Shown here: piece after piece, positions 11,307-22,174 of the stretch | How positions within the stretch are numbered: position 1 is the first letter of the stretch | How the letters are laid out: every line of letters begins with the position of its first letter | NCBI RefSeq assembly: GCF_022539505.1 | Contig: NC_061510.1 | Span: 228,729,322 to 228,793,321 of the forward strand | DNA length: 64,000 nucleotides | Direction: 5' to 3' | Origin: Lolium rigidum | Lineage: Eukaryota; Streptophyta; Magnoliopsida; Poales; Poaceae | Notes under the pieces: model-generated | What the model was told of the DNA's origin: nothing | The model's database searches: none | The model's input: only the letters and a program-made list of their open reading frames with translations | Position numbers and translations under genes: made by a program

Positions 11307-12904
11307 TGATACGTCTCCGACGTATCGATAATTTCTTATGATCCATGCCATATTATTGATGATACCTACATGTTTTATGCACACTTTATGTCATATTCGT
11401 GCATTTTCTGGAACTAACCTATTAACAAGATGCCGAAGAGCCGATTGCTTGTTTTCTGCTGTTTTTGGTTTCAGAAATCCTAGTAACGAAATATTCTCGG
11501 AATTGGACGAAATCAAGACCCAGTGGTCCTATTTTGCCACGAACCTTCCGGAAGACCGAAAGGGATACGAAGTGGGGCGACGAGGCGCCGCCACCATAGG
11601 GCCGCGCGGCCGGAGGGGGCCCGCGCCGCCCTATGGTGTGGGCCCCTCGTCGGCCCTCCGACTCTGCCCTTCCGCCTACTTAAAGCCTCCGTCGCGAAAC
11701 CCCTGATGCGAAAAACCACGATACGGAAAACCTTCCAGAGACGCCGCCGCCGCCAATCCCATCTCGGGGGATTCTGGAGATCTCCTCCGGCACCCTGCCG
11801 GAGAGGGGATTCATCTCCCGGAGGACTCTACACCGCCATGGTCGCCTCCGGAGTGATGAGTGAGTAGTTCACCCCTGGACTATGGGTCCATAGCAGTAGA
11901 TAGATGGTTGTCTTCTCCTCATTGTGCTTCATTGTTGGATCTTGTGAGCTGCCTAACATGATCAAGATCATCTATCCGTAATACTCTATGTTGTGTTTGT
12001 CGGGATCCGATGGATAGAGAATACCATGTTATGTTAATTATCAAGTTATTACATATGTGTTGTTTATGATCTTGCATGCTCTCCGTTATTAGTAGAGGCT
12101 CGGCCAAGTTTTTGCTCTTAACTCCAAGAGGGAGTATTTATGCTCGATAGTGGGTTCATGCCCGCATTGACACCGGGACAGAGTGACGAAAGTTCTAAGG
12201 TTGTGTTGTGTTGTTGCCACTAGGGATAAAACATTGGCGCTATGTCCGAGGATGTAGTTGTTGATTACATTACGCACCATATTTAATGCAATTGTCTCGT
12301 TGTTTAGCAACTTAATACTGGAGGGGTTCGGACGATAACCCGAAGGTGGACTTTTTAGGCATAGATGCGAGTTGGATGGCGGTCTATGTACTTTGTCGTA
12401 ATGCCCAATTAAATCTCACTGTACTTATCATGACATGTATGTGCATTGCTATGCCCTCTCTATTTGTCAATTGCCCGACTGTAATTTGTTCACCCAACAT
12501 GCTTTTATCTTATGGGAGAGACACCTCTAGTGAACTGTGGACCCCGGTCCATTCTTTAATACTGAAATACAAATCTGTTGCAATACTTGTTTTATCGTTT
12601 TCTCTGCAAACAATCATCTTCCACACAATACGGTTAATCCTTTGTTACAGCAAGCCGGTGAGATTGACAACCTCACTCGTTTCGTTGGGGCAAAGTACTT
12701 TGGTTGTGTTGTGCAGGTTCCACGTTGGCGCCGGAATCTCCGGTGTTGCGCCGCACTACATCCCGCCGCCATCAACCTTCAACGTGCTTCTTGGCTCCTC
12801 CTGGTTCGATAAACCTTGGTTTCTTTCTGAGGGAAAACTTGCTGCTGTGCGCATCATACCTTCCTCTTGGGGTTCCCAACGAACGTGTGAAATACACGCC
12901 ATCA
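11307..12904 (+). repeat. Left LTR of A2
   Basis: It begins TGATACGTCTCCGACG and ends ATCA. It matches 17875-19471 along its length. A weak TATA-like CTTAAAG follows a GC-rich block near 11680. The ORFs here (for example 11338-11706) recur in the right LTR and are not genes. Confidence 0.93.
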
Positions 12905-12915
12905 AGCATATTTTC

Positions 12916-12933
12916 TGGCGCCGTTGTCGGGGA
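12916..12933 (+). other. Primer binding site of A2 (tRNA-Asp type)
   Basis: TGGCGCCGTTGTCGGGGA is complementary to the tRNA-Asp 3' end with one mismatch against the A1 site. It lies 11 bp after the LTR. Confidence 0.85.
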
Positions 12934-13158
12934 GATCAAGACACGCTGCAAGGGGAGTCTCCACTTCTCAATCTCTTTACTTTGTTTTTGTCTTGCTTTA
13001 TTTTATTTACTACTTTGTTTGCTGCATTATACCGAAACACAAAAAAATTAGTTGCTAGTTTTACTTTATTTACTGTCTTGTTTGCTATATCAAAAACACA
13101 AAAAAATTAGTTTACTTGCATTTACTTTATCTAGTTTGCTTTATTTACTACTGCTAAA

Positions 13159-15288
13159 ATGGCCACCCCTGAAAATACTAAGTTGTGTGACTTCACTAGC
13201 ACAAATAATAATGATTTCCTATGCACACCTATTGCTCCACCTCGCTACTACAAGCGGAATTCTTTGAAATTAAACCTGCTTTACTTAATCTTGTTATGCG
13301 AGAGCAATTTTCTGGTGTTAGTTCTGATGATGCTGCTGCCCATCTCAATAATTTTGTTGAATTGTGTGAAATGCAAAAGTATAAAGATGTAGATGGTGAC
13401 ATTATAAAATTAAAATTGTTTCCTTTCTCATTAAGAGGAAGAGCTAAAGATTGGTTGCTATCTCTGCCTAAGAATAGTATTGATTCATGGACTAAATGCA
13501 AGGATGCTTTTATTGGTAGATATTATCCCCCTGCTAAAATTATATCTTTGAGGAGTAGCATAATGAATTTTAAACAATTGGATAATGAACATGTTGCTCA
13601 AGCTTGGGAAAGAATGAAATCTTTGGTTAAAAATTGCCCAACCCATGGATCGACTACTTGGATGATCATCCAAACCTTCTATGCAGGACTAAATTTTTCT
13701 TCGCGGAATTTATTGGATTCAGCTGCTGGAGGTACCTTTATGTCCATCACTCTTGGTGAAGCAACAAAGCTCCTTGATAATATGATGGTTAATTACTCTG
13801 AATGGCACACGGAAAGAGCTCCACAAGGTAAGAAGGTAAATTCTCGTTGAAGAATCCTCTTCCTTGAATGATAAGGTTGATGCTATTATGTCTATGCTTG
13901 TGAATGATAGGACTAATGTTGATCCTAATAATGTTCCATTAGCTTCATTGGTTGCTCAAGAAGAACATGTTGATGTAAACTTCATTAAAAATAATAATTT
14001 CAACAACAATGCTTATCGGAACAATTCTAGTAATAACTATAGGCCATATCCTTATAATAATTAATAATGGTAACGGTTATGCTAATTCTTATGGGAATTC
14101 TTACAACAATAATAGGAATACACCCCCTGGACTTGAAGCTATGCTTAAAGAATTTATTAGTACACAAACTGCCTTTAACAAATCTGTTGAGGAAAAGCTC
14201 AATAAAATTGATATTCTCGCTTCTAAGGTTGATAGTCTTGCCTCTGATGTTGATCTTTTAAAATCGAAAGTTATGCCTAATAGGGATATTGAAAATAAAA
14301 TTGTTACTAGAGCAAATGCCATCCAAGTTAGAATTAATGAGAATATAAGATTAATGGCTGAACTGCGTGCTAGGTGGGATAGAGAAGAAAATGAAAAACT
14401 AGCTAAAGAGAAAAATGTAGCTAAAGTTTGGACTATTACCACCACTAGCAATGCTAATGATTCACATGTTGCTGCACCTCCTACTATTAATGGTAAAATA
14501 GTTGGTGTTGGCAATGTTTCTACTCCTAGTGCAAAGCGCGCAAAATTACCTAAAACTGCTAAAACTGCTAAAACCGTGAACCTTCGTGATAAAACTGCTG
14601 AAATTTTTTCCAACCTTGGGGATGATAATCCCATTGCTTTAGATTGTAATGATTTAGATTTTGATGATTGCCACATCTCTGAAGTTATAAAGTTCTTACA
14701 AAAACTTGCTAAGAGTCCCAATGCTAGCGCTGTAAACTTGGCTTTCACAAAACATATTACAAATGCTCTCATAAAAGCTAGAGAAGAGAAACTAAAACTT
14801 GAAACTTCTATTCCTAGAAAGCTAGAGGATGGTTGGGAGCCCATCATTAAAATGAGAGTCAAAGATTTTGATTGTAATGCTTTATGTGATCTTGGTGCAA
14901 GTATTTCGTTATGCCTAAAAAAGTCTATGATATGCTTGACTTGCCACCATTGAAGAATTGTTATTTGGATGTTAATCTCGCTGATAATGCTAAAAAGAAA
15001 CCTTTGGGGAGAGTTGATAATGTTCATATTATGGTTAACAATAACCTTGTCCCCGTTGATTTTGTTGTCTTGGATATTGAATGCAATGCATCTTGCCCCA
15101 TTATATTGGGAAGACCTTTTCTTCGAACCGTTGGTGCTACTATTGATATGAAGGAAGGTAATATTAAATATCAATTTCCTCTCAAGAAAGGTATGGAACA
15201 CTTCCCTAGAAAGAGAATGAAGTTACCTTATGATTCTATTATTAGAAAAAATTATGATGTTGATGCTTCATCTCTTGATGTTACTTGA
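13159..15288 (+). pseudogene. Gag and aspartic protease of A2, frameshifted
   Basis: Gag forms the particle and protease cuts the polyprotein. The frame starts with MATPENTKLCDF at 13159. The retrotransposon gag domain (for example LRGRAKDWLLSLP and WTKCKDAFIGRYYPP) is followed by an Asn-rich stretch, a coiled-coil-like region and a protease with the DLGAS active-site motif near 14890, then ILGRPFLRT near 15105. The protein is spread over three frames by single-base indels near 13255, 13846, 14060 and 14913. The stop at 15286-15288 is followed directly by the conserved noncoding region, with no trace of reverse transcriptase. Asp-Leu-Gly-Ala-Ser and the following motif are usual in Athila-lineage proteases. 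Confidence 0.88.
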
Positions 15289-17874
15289 TATACACTTTCT
15301 GCGCCTAGCTGAAAGGCGTTAAAGAAAAGCGCTTATGGGAGACAACCCATGTTTTTACTACAGTATTTTTGTTTTATATTTGAGTCTTGGAAGTTGTTTA
15401 CTACTGTAGCAACCTCTCCTTATCTTAGTTTTGAGTTTTGTTGTGCCAAGTAAAGTCTTTGATAGTAAAGTAAGTACTAGATTTGGATTACTGCGCAGTT
15501 CCAGCATTTCTTTGCTGTCACGAATCTGGGTCTACCTCCCTGTAGGTAGCTTAGAAAATTAAGCCAATTTACGTGCATGATCCTCAGATATGTACGCAAC
15601 TTTCATTCAATTTGGGCATTTTCATTTGAGCAAGTATGGTGGCCTAATAAAATCCATCTTTACGGACTGTTCTGTTTTGACAGATTCTGCCTTTTATTTT
15701 GCATTGCCTCTTTTGCTATGTTGATGAATTTCTTTGATCCATTAATGTCCAGTAGCTTTATGCAATGTCCAGAAGTGTTAAGAATGATTGTGTCACCTCT
15801 GAACATGTTAATTTTTATTATGCACTAACCCTCTAATGAGTTGTTTCGAGTTTGGTGTGGAGGAAGTTTTCAAGGATCAAGAGAGGAGTATGATACAATA
15901 TGATCAAGGAGAGTGAAAGCTCTAAGCTTGGGGATGCCCCGGTGGTTCACCCCTGCATATTCTAAGAAGACTCAAGCGTCTAAGCTTGGGGATGCCCAAG
16001 GCATCCCCTTCTTCATCGACAACATTATCAGGTTCCTCCCCCGAAACTATATTTTTATTCCGTCACATCTTATGCACTTTGCTTGGAGCGTCGGTTTGTT
16101 TTTGTTTTTGTTTTGTTTGAATAAAATGGATCCTAGCATTCACTTTGTGGGAGAGAGACACGCTCCGCTGTAGCATATGGACAAGTATGTCCTTAGGCTC
16201 TACTCATAGTATTCATGGCGAAGTTTCTTCTTCGTTAATTTGTTATATGGTTGGAATTGGAAAATACTACATGTAGTAACTCTAAAAATGTCTTGGATAA
16301 TTTGATACTTGGCAATTGTTGTGCTCATGTTTAAGCTCTTGCATCATATACTTTGCACCCATTAATGAAGAAACACTTAGAGCTTGCTAATTTGGTTTGC
16401 ATATTTGGTTTCTCTAGAGTCTAGATAACATCTAGTATTGAGTTTTGAACAACAAGGAAGACGGTGTAGAGTCTTATAATGTTTACAATATGTCTTTTAT
16501 GTGAGTTTTGCTGCACCGTTCATCCTTGTGTTTGTTTCAAATAACCTTGCTAGCCTAAACCTTGTATCGAGAGGGAATACTTCTCATGCATCCAAAATCC
16601 TTGAGCCAACCACTATGCCATTTGTGTCCACCATACCTACCTACTACATGGTATTTATCCGCCATTCCAAAGTAAATTTCTTGAGTGCTACCTTTAAAAT
16701 TCCATCATTCACCTTTGCAATATATAGCTCATGGGACAAATAGCTTAAAAACTATTGTGGTATTGAATATGTACTTATGCACTTTATCTCTTATTAAGTT
16801 GCTTGTTGTGCGATAACCATGTTTCGGGGACGCCATCAACTATTCTTTGTTGAATATCATGTGAGTTGCTATGCATGTACGTCTTGTCTGAAGTAAGAGA
16901 GATCTACCACCTTAATGGTTGGAGCATGCATATTGTTAGAGAAGAACATTGGGCCGCTAACTAAAGCCATGATTCATGGTGGAAGTTTCAGTTTTGAACA
17001 TATATCCTCAATCTCATATGAGAATAATAATTGTTGCCACATGCTTATTTGTTAAAGAGGAGTCCATTATCTGTTGTCCATGTTGTCCCGGTATGGATGT
17101 CTAAGTTGAGAATAATCAAAAGCGAGAAATCCAAAATGCGAGCTTTCTCCTTAGACCTTTGTACAGGCGGCATGGAGGTACCCCATTGTGACACTTGGTT
17201 AAAACATGTGTATTGCGATGATCCGGTAGTCCAAGCTAATTAGGACAAGGTGCGGGCACTATTAGTATACTATGCATGAGGCTTGCAACTTGTAAGATAT
17301 AATTTACATAACTCATATGCTTTATTACTACCGTTAACAAAATTGTTTCATGTTTTCAAAATAAAAGCTCTAGCACAAATATAGCAATCGATGCTTTCCT
17401 CTTTGAAGGACCATTCTTTTTACTTTTATGTTGAGTCAGTTCACCTACCTCTCTCCACCTCAAGAAGCAAACACTTGTGTGAACTGTGCATTGATTCCTA
17501 CATACTTGCATATTGCACTTGTTATATTACTCTATGTTGAAAATTATCCATGAGATATACATGTTACAAGTTGAAAGCAACCGCTGAAACTTAATCTTCC
17601 TTTGTGTTGCTTCAATACCTTTACTTTGATTTATTGCTTTATGAGTTAACTCTTATGCAAGACTTATTGATGCTTGTTTTGAAGTACTATTCATGAAAAG
17701 TCTTTGCTTTATGATTCACTTGTTTACTCATGTCATTACCATTGTTTTGATTGCTGCATTCATTACATATGTTTACAAATAGTATGATCAAGGTTATGAT
17801 GGCATGTCACTTCAGAAATTATCTTTGTTATCATTTTACCTGCTCGGGACGAGCAGAACTAAGCTTGGGGATGC
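15289..17874 (+). other. A2 3' noncoding region with polypurine tract
   Basis: No gene is seen. It is collinear with 2388-4955 of A1. Repeated AAGCTTGGGGATGC motifs occur near 15922, 15981 and 17861, and the last, directly before the LTR, acts as the purine tract. Short open frames here have no counterpart that is kept in A1. Confidence 0.78.
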
Positions 17875-19471
17875 TGATACGTCTCCGACGTATCGATAAT
17901 TTCTTATGATCCATGCCATATTATTGATGATACCTACATGTTTTATGCACACTTTATGTCATATTCGTGCATTTTCTGGAACTAACCTATTAACAAGATG
18001 CCGAAGAGCCAGTTTGTCGTTTTCTGCTGTTTTTGGTTTCGTAAATCCTAGTAACGAAATATTCTCGGAATTGGACGAAATCAAGACCCGGGGTCCTATT
18101 TTGCCACGAACCTTCCGAAGACCGAAAGGGATACGAAGTGGGGCGACGAGGCGCCGCCACCATAGGGCCGCGCGGCCGGAGGGGGCCCGCGCCGCCCTAT
18201 GGTGTGGGCCCCTCGTCAGCCCTCCGACTCGCCCTTCCGCCTACTTAAAGCCTCCGTCGCGAAACCCCCGATGCGAAAAACCACGATACGGAAAACCTTC
18301 CGAGACGCCGCCGCCGCCAATCCCATCTCGGGGGATTCTGGAGATCTCCTCCGGCACCCTCGCCGGAGAGGGGATTCATCTCCCGGAGGACTCTACACCG
18401 CCATGGTCGCCTCCGGAGTGATGAGTGAGTAGTTCACCCCCGGACTATGGGTCCATAGCAGTAGATAGATGGTTGTCTTCTCCTCATTGTGCTTCATTGT
18501 TGGATCTTGTGAGCTGCCTAACATGATCAAGATCATCTATCTGTAATACTCTATGTTGTGTTTGTCGGGATCCGATGGATAGAGAATACCATGTTATGTT
18601 AATTATCAAGTTATTACATATGTGTTGTTTATGATCTTGCATGCTCTCCGTTATTAGTAGAGGCTCTGTCCAAGTTTTTGCTCTTAACTCCAAGAGGGAG
18701 TATTTATGCTCGATAGTGGGTTCATGCCTGCATTGACACCTGGGACAGTGACAGAAAGTTCTAAGGTTGTGTTGTGTTGTTGCCACTAGGGATAAAACAT
18801 TGGCGCTATGTCCGAGGATGTAGTTGTTGATTACATTACGCACCATACTTAATGCAATTGTCTGTTGTTTAGCAACTTAATACTCGGAGGGGTTCGGACG
18901 ATAACCTCGAAGGTGGACTTTTTAGGCATAGATGCGGTTGGATGGCGGTCTATGTACTTTGTCGTAATGCCCAATTAAATCTCACCGTACTTATCATGAC
19001 ATGTATGTGCATTGTTATGCCCTCTCTATTTGTCAATTGCCCGACTGTAATTTGTTCACCCAACATGCTTTTATCTTATGGGAGAGACACCTCTAGTGAA
19101 CTGTGGACCCCGGTCCATTCTTTAATACTGAAATACAAATCTGCTGCAATACTTGTTTTACTTGTTTTCCGTGCAAACAATCATCTTCCACACAATACGG
19201 TTAATCCTTTGTTACAGCAAGCCGGTGAGATTGACAACCTCACTCGTTTCGTTGGGGCAAAGTACTTTGGTTGTGTTGTGCAGGTTCCACGTTGGCGCCG
19301 GAATCTCTGGTGTTGCGCCGCACTACATCCCGCCGCCATCAACCTTCAACGTGCTTCTTGGCTCCTCCTGGTTCGATAAACCTTGGTTTCTTTCTGAGGG
19401 AAAACTTGCTGCTGTGCGCATCATACCTTCCTCTTGGGGTTCCCAACGAACGTGTGAAATACACGCCATCA
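17875..19471 (+). repeat. Right LTR of A2
   Basis: It begins TGATACGTCTCCGACG and ends ATCA, followed by TSD CATAC at 19472-19476. It is 1597 bp, against 1598 bp for the left copy. Confidence 0.93.
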
Positions 19472-20264
19472 CATACAGCCACATAGGGTTTTTGCGAGCC
19501 TGTAGAGGTTGCACCCTAATTCTAAGGAAATAGGCGGTGATTTGGATACCCGATAACTCTTTGCCTCGGGTATTCTGCAGCTCATGGATACGCTTCATCA
19601 GCGCCTCTATCGTCGTTTTCTGTTCTTACGATGTGGCCTCTGCGTCCCAGGATCGGCGGCGAAGGATTTTTGCGCTGCCGTCAAAGGGGGCGATGTTGTA
19701 CTCCAGCGAGTCTAAGCACTCCTCGTGGACGTATAGCCATCTCCTGCGCCACCCTTGGACGGAGTCGGGGAATTTGACGTCGAAATACTCGACGTCAGGG
19801 CGGACACAGATAACAACGCCACCTATGTTGTAGGCAATGTTGTGGGAGCCGTTGCGGCGAAGGAAAAAAAATGCGTTTCCATAGGGCCCAATTTGGTTGG
19901 GTCTCGAGAAAGCACTCGCAGAGGGTGATAAAAATAGAAATATGGAGAATGGAATTGGGAGTCAGCTGGTGCAGCTGCAACCCGTACACAAAGAGTAACC
20001 CACGAAGAAATTCATGGATAGGAGTGGAAAGACCGCGGATGAGGTGGTCAACAAAGCTAACCCAATATTCGATGGGGGCGACGGAAAGCTCTCCTCGCTA
20101 GGGAAGATCAGCGCCTCCTTCTTCTTCGTTAGGCCAAGTTTCTTCATCAGGTTGGCGTCCCGATTTGAGATCTTAGATATCTCCCACTCGGACACGCCCA
20201 GGTCTTGCACCGCCATTCTTGCTTCGGGGGTGTTGTGCCTTGTGAGTCTCGTCCGTGGTGGCAT
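19472..20264 (-). pseudogene. Antisense gene beta, exon 1 (5' part), frameshifted
   Basis: The likely start is the ATG at 20264-20262 (MPPRTRLTRHNTPEAR). An in-frame ATG lies 20 codons upstream at 20324. The protein contains LGVSEWEISKISNRDANLMK and further on QLHQLTPNSILHI, RSWDAEATS and RVQPLQARKNP, which I associate with the putative gypsy-type transposon domain. The frame is broken near 20075 (run of C), near 19865 (run of eight A) and by a TAA near 19630. Exon 1 continues beyond A2 at 11306. A weak TATA-like ATAAATA lies on the minus strand at 20394-20400, about 130 bp upstream. Broken exon 1 with intact exons 2-6 suggests decay without selection. Confidence 0.8.
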
Positions 20265-21663
20265 CAACAATGGCGTTGGAGAGATGGAGGATGTGGATGA
20301 GCGCAGGAGTTTTTGTGGTTGCAATGGAGGTTTTTGGTAGAGAGAGGATGTGAGCGCGGCGTAACGAAGGGGTTTTCTGAGGAAGAAGAAGATTATTTAT
20401 GACACGCCAGTGAAACACCGCGCCGTCGGATGATGAGAGAATGGATCTGATGAATTACACGTGTGCCCAGGGGTAAAACAGTATTTTTACTTGGAGGTAA
20501 CTAAACAGGCGCCACAGTGCGCGTGCCAGAAAAAGCGGAGGACGTGTGTCCCCCACTTGCATAACGTGTCAAAAAACCGCAGACTTTCGGCCCCACAGGT
20601 CAGTGACAGGACGGGACTCGCGTTCTCCCGATACAGCGATCGTGGCCATCGTCAGCACTGATGTCACTTAAAGGGAAAATTTCGACTACGGTGTTTTGAA
20701 GATTGGCGGCACAGGAGCATCATAAGTAACTTCGAGATCCTTTGATCAAATACAAGTTTTTGCTCAAATGCTCGGGGGCTACTTTTATAAAGAGTTTGAT
20801 ATAGAGACGATTCAAAAAAGACAAGATAATTGAGCCTACAACCAAGTATGAATACTCGACTGTAGCCTCGGGGCCTACTCCCATCAGGAGCGCTGGTCGT
20901 GCACCCGATAAAGATGGCGATGCTGAAAAAAGATTGGCAATATAGCGACAGAGCTACTAAAAAGGTGAGCCTACAACCAAGTACAAGTACTTGGCTGTAG
21001 CCTCAGGGGCTACTCCCATCGGGAACGCTGGTCGCGTACCCGGTGAAATTGATAAATTTATGAGGAGCATATTTCGAGTTACCATATAACTCTTCATATA
21101 CTCCCATTGGGAGGACAAGATAAACAATACGAGTCATCCGTTGACTCAGATATATGTGCTATTCCAGCAGCCGAAAAAGGCACTCGAAAATATATTCTCA
21201 GAGCGCCTCAGTCGCGATTTAATCTCTGAATGTCGCAGAACTTTGTGAAGGTAAGACCCCGGGATCCATCCTGTGCGGCGTGGCACAGCCTCTGAATGCG
21301 AGTTGCTATTTTTTTCCGTATCAACAGATGCGAAGAAAAATCCTAATGGACGCGTTAGGTACCCGATAAAACATAACTGGAATTCGGCATCTGGTAAGAC
21401 CTTAAGCGGCACATGTTGAATTACGCCAGTATCCCGAGATCATGTCCAGGGACGTGATCTTGAAGTAGGTTTTTGCGGGATTGCCACAAGAGCAGTTAAC
21501 TGGTACCTGATCCGTCAGATGAACCAGCCCCAATTATTGTTATCCCTGTACAATATATGATCGATGTATGAAAGTTATTTACTGACTCGAAGAAATTATG
21601 TGATAATTGTAAATATGGAGATTTTCCCTGATTCTTCGATTCAAGCAAAATCTCGGGGGCTAC
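20265..21663 (+). other. Tat element spacer with a 135-bp tandem repeat and polypurine tract
   Basis: No coding sequence is seen. A unit starting GAGCCTACAACCAAGTA at 20832 recurs at 20967, with CTACTCCCATC and GCTGGTCG motifs inside each copy. The CTCGGGGGCTAC motif occurs near 20770 and again at 21651-21663, where it abuts the LTR and acts as the polypurine tract. The part next to 20264 should hold the promoter of the antisense gene. Confidence 0.7.
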
Positions 21664-22056
21664 TGACATAGGCATCCCCAATGGGTCTGCCGAAGATGGT
21701 ACCCGGGGTTTAATGAAGGCCCACGACTCGAAGTTTGTCAAACCCGGAAGCCTAATCAAGACATTAGTTTGAAAATATAGAGTTGTATTAGGAATACTCG
21801 ACTTGTAAATATTACGGGACGAACTCAGAGAGTCTCCCGGGCCTTGTAAACTTGTGCATCACGAAACCCTCGGCTCCACCTCCTATATAAGAGGGAGTCG
21901 AGGGACAAAGAGGGGATCGATTTCATGGTCAACACAACCCTAGTTTTCTAGTAGTCGAGTACTTATCCGGCTGAACCTTCGAGATCTACTTGTCCTCTAC
22001 TTCCAACTAAACCCTAGTCTACATTCCGTAGGCATTGACAAGTTACTACCTTGTCA
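21664..22056 (+). repeat. 3' LTR of the Tat element
   Basis: The LTR starts TGACA and ends TGTCA, a perfect short inverted repeat. It is 393 bp, follows the purine tract, and has a clear TATA box (TATATAA, 21884-21890). The left LTR is off the window, so the boundaries rest on the terminal repeat, the purine tract and the resumption of host gag at 22057. Confidence 0.82.
21884..21890 (+). promoter_or_regulatory. TATA box of the Tat LTR
   Basis: TATATAA precedes GAGGGAGTCGAGGGAC, a typical core promoter and R-region start for grass LTRs of this type. It lies about 165 bp before the LTR end. Confidence 0.6.
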
Positions 22057-22174
22057 CCGGTCTTGCCGGATTCGGCGTGTGCCAGTGGCACGACTGGTCC
22101 ATAGCGGATTTCATGGTGTATTTTTCCTCATTTCGCCACGGTTTCTTCTCAACCCATTGTTTCTTTGAACCCGC
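22057..22174 (-). pseudogene. Gag piece 3 of the minus-strand Gypsy element
   Basis: The frame runs on from 38218 across LARD A: the GCGGG duplication on the minus strand is read Ala-Gly, followed by SKKQWVEKKPW and CHWHTPNPARP, before it is cut by the Tat LTR at 22056. It lies between the gag domain and the expected nucleocapsid part. On its own it looks like a short ORF fused to LTR sequence. Confidence 0.8.
22170..22174 (+). repeat. Target site duplication of LARD A (CCCGC), left copy
   Basis: CCCGC directly before TGTAATATCC is repeated at 38218-38222 directly after CACCACA. The host gag frame continues through one copy. Confidence 0.95.

Larger units (their letters stand above)
11307..19471 (+). 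mobile_element. Non-autonomous Athila-lineage element A2 (gag-protease only)
   Basis: A complete insertion: LTRs at 11307-12904 and 17875-19471, a tRNA-Asp primer site at 12916, a degenerate gag-protease region, about 2.6 kb of noncoding sequence and a purine tract against the right LTR, flanked by TSD CATAC. Reverse transcriptase, RNase H and integrase are absent. LTRs, leader and 3' region are related to A1, but the coding module differs. The two LTRs differ by scattered substitutions and short indels, while gag has several frameshifts, so it may already have been defective when it inserted. Confidence 0.93.
6445..22056 (+). mobile_element. Tat-lineage Ty3/Gypsy element, 3' portion, interrupted by A1 and A2
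   Basis: What remains in the window is the linker and integrase end of pol (6445-7758), two antisense genes (8183-9200 and 9361-20264), a spacer, a purine-rich tract and a 393-bp 3' LTR. The 5' LTR, gag, protease and reverse transcriptase would lie left of the window beyond A1. Antisense genes between pol and the 3' LTR are known in Tat-lineage elements such as maize Grande. The element is inserted in the gag of the older minus-strand Gypsy element, which resumes at 22057 (likely TSD CCGGT, 22057-22061; the partner copy is off the window). Confidence 0.88.

Noticed and set aside
20665..21663. A longer LTR for the Tat element starting near 20650 (TGATGTCACTT)
   Set aside because: The CTCGGGGGCTAC purine tract at 21651-21663 directly before TGACA, and the TGACA/TGTCA ends, better define a 393-bp LTR. 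The left LTR is off the window, so this remains testable.
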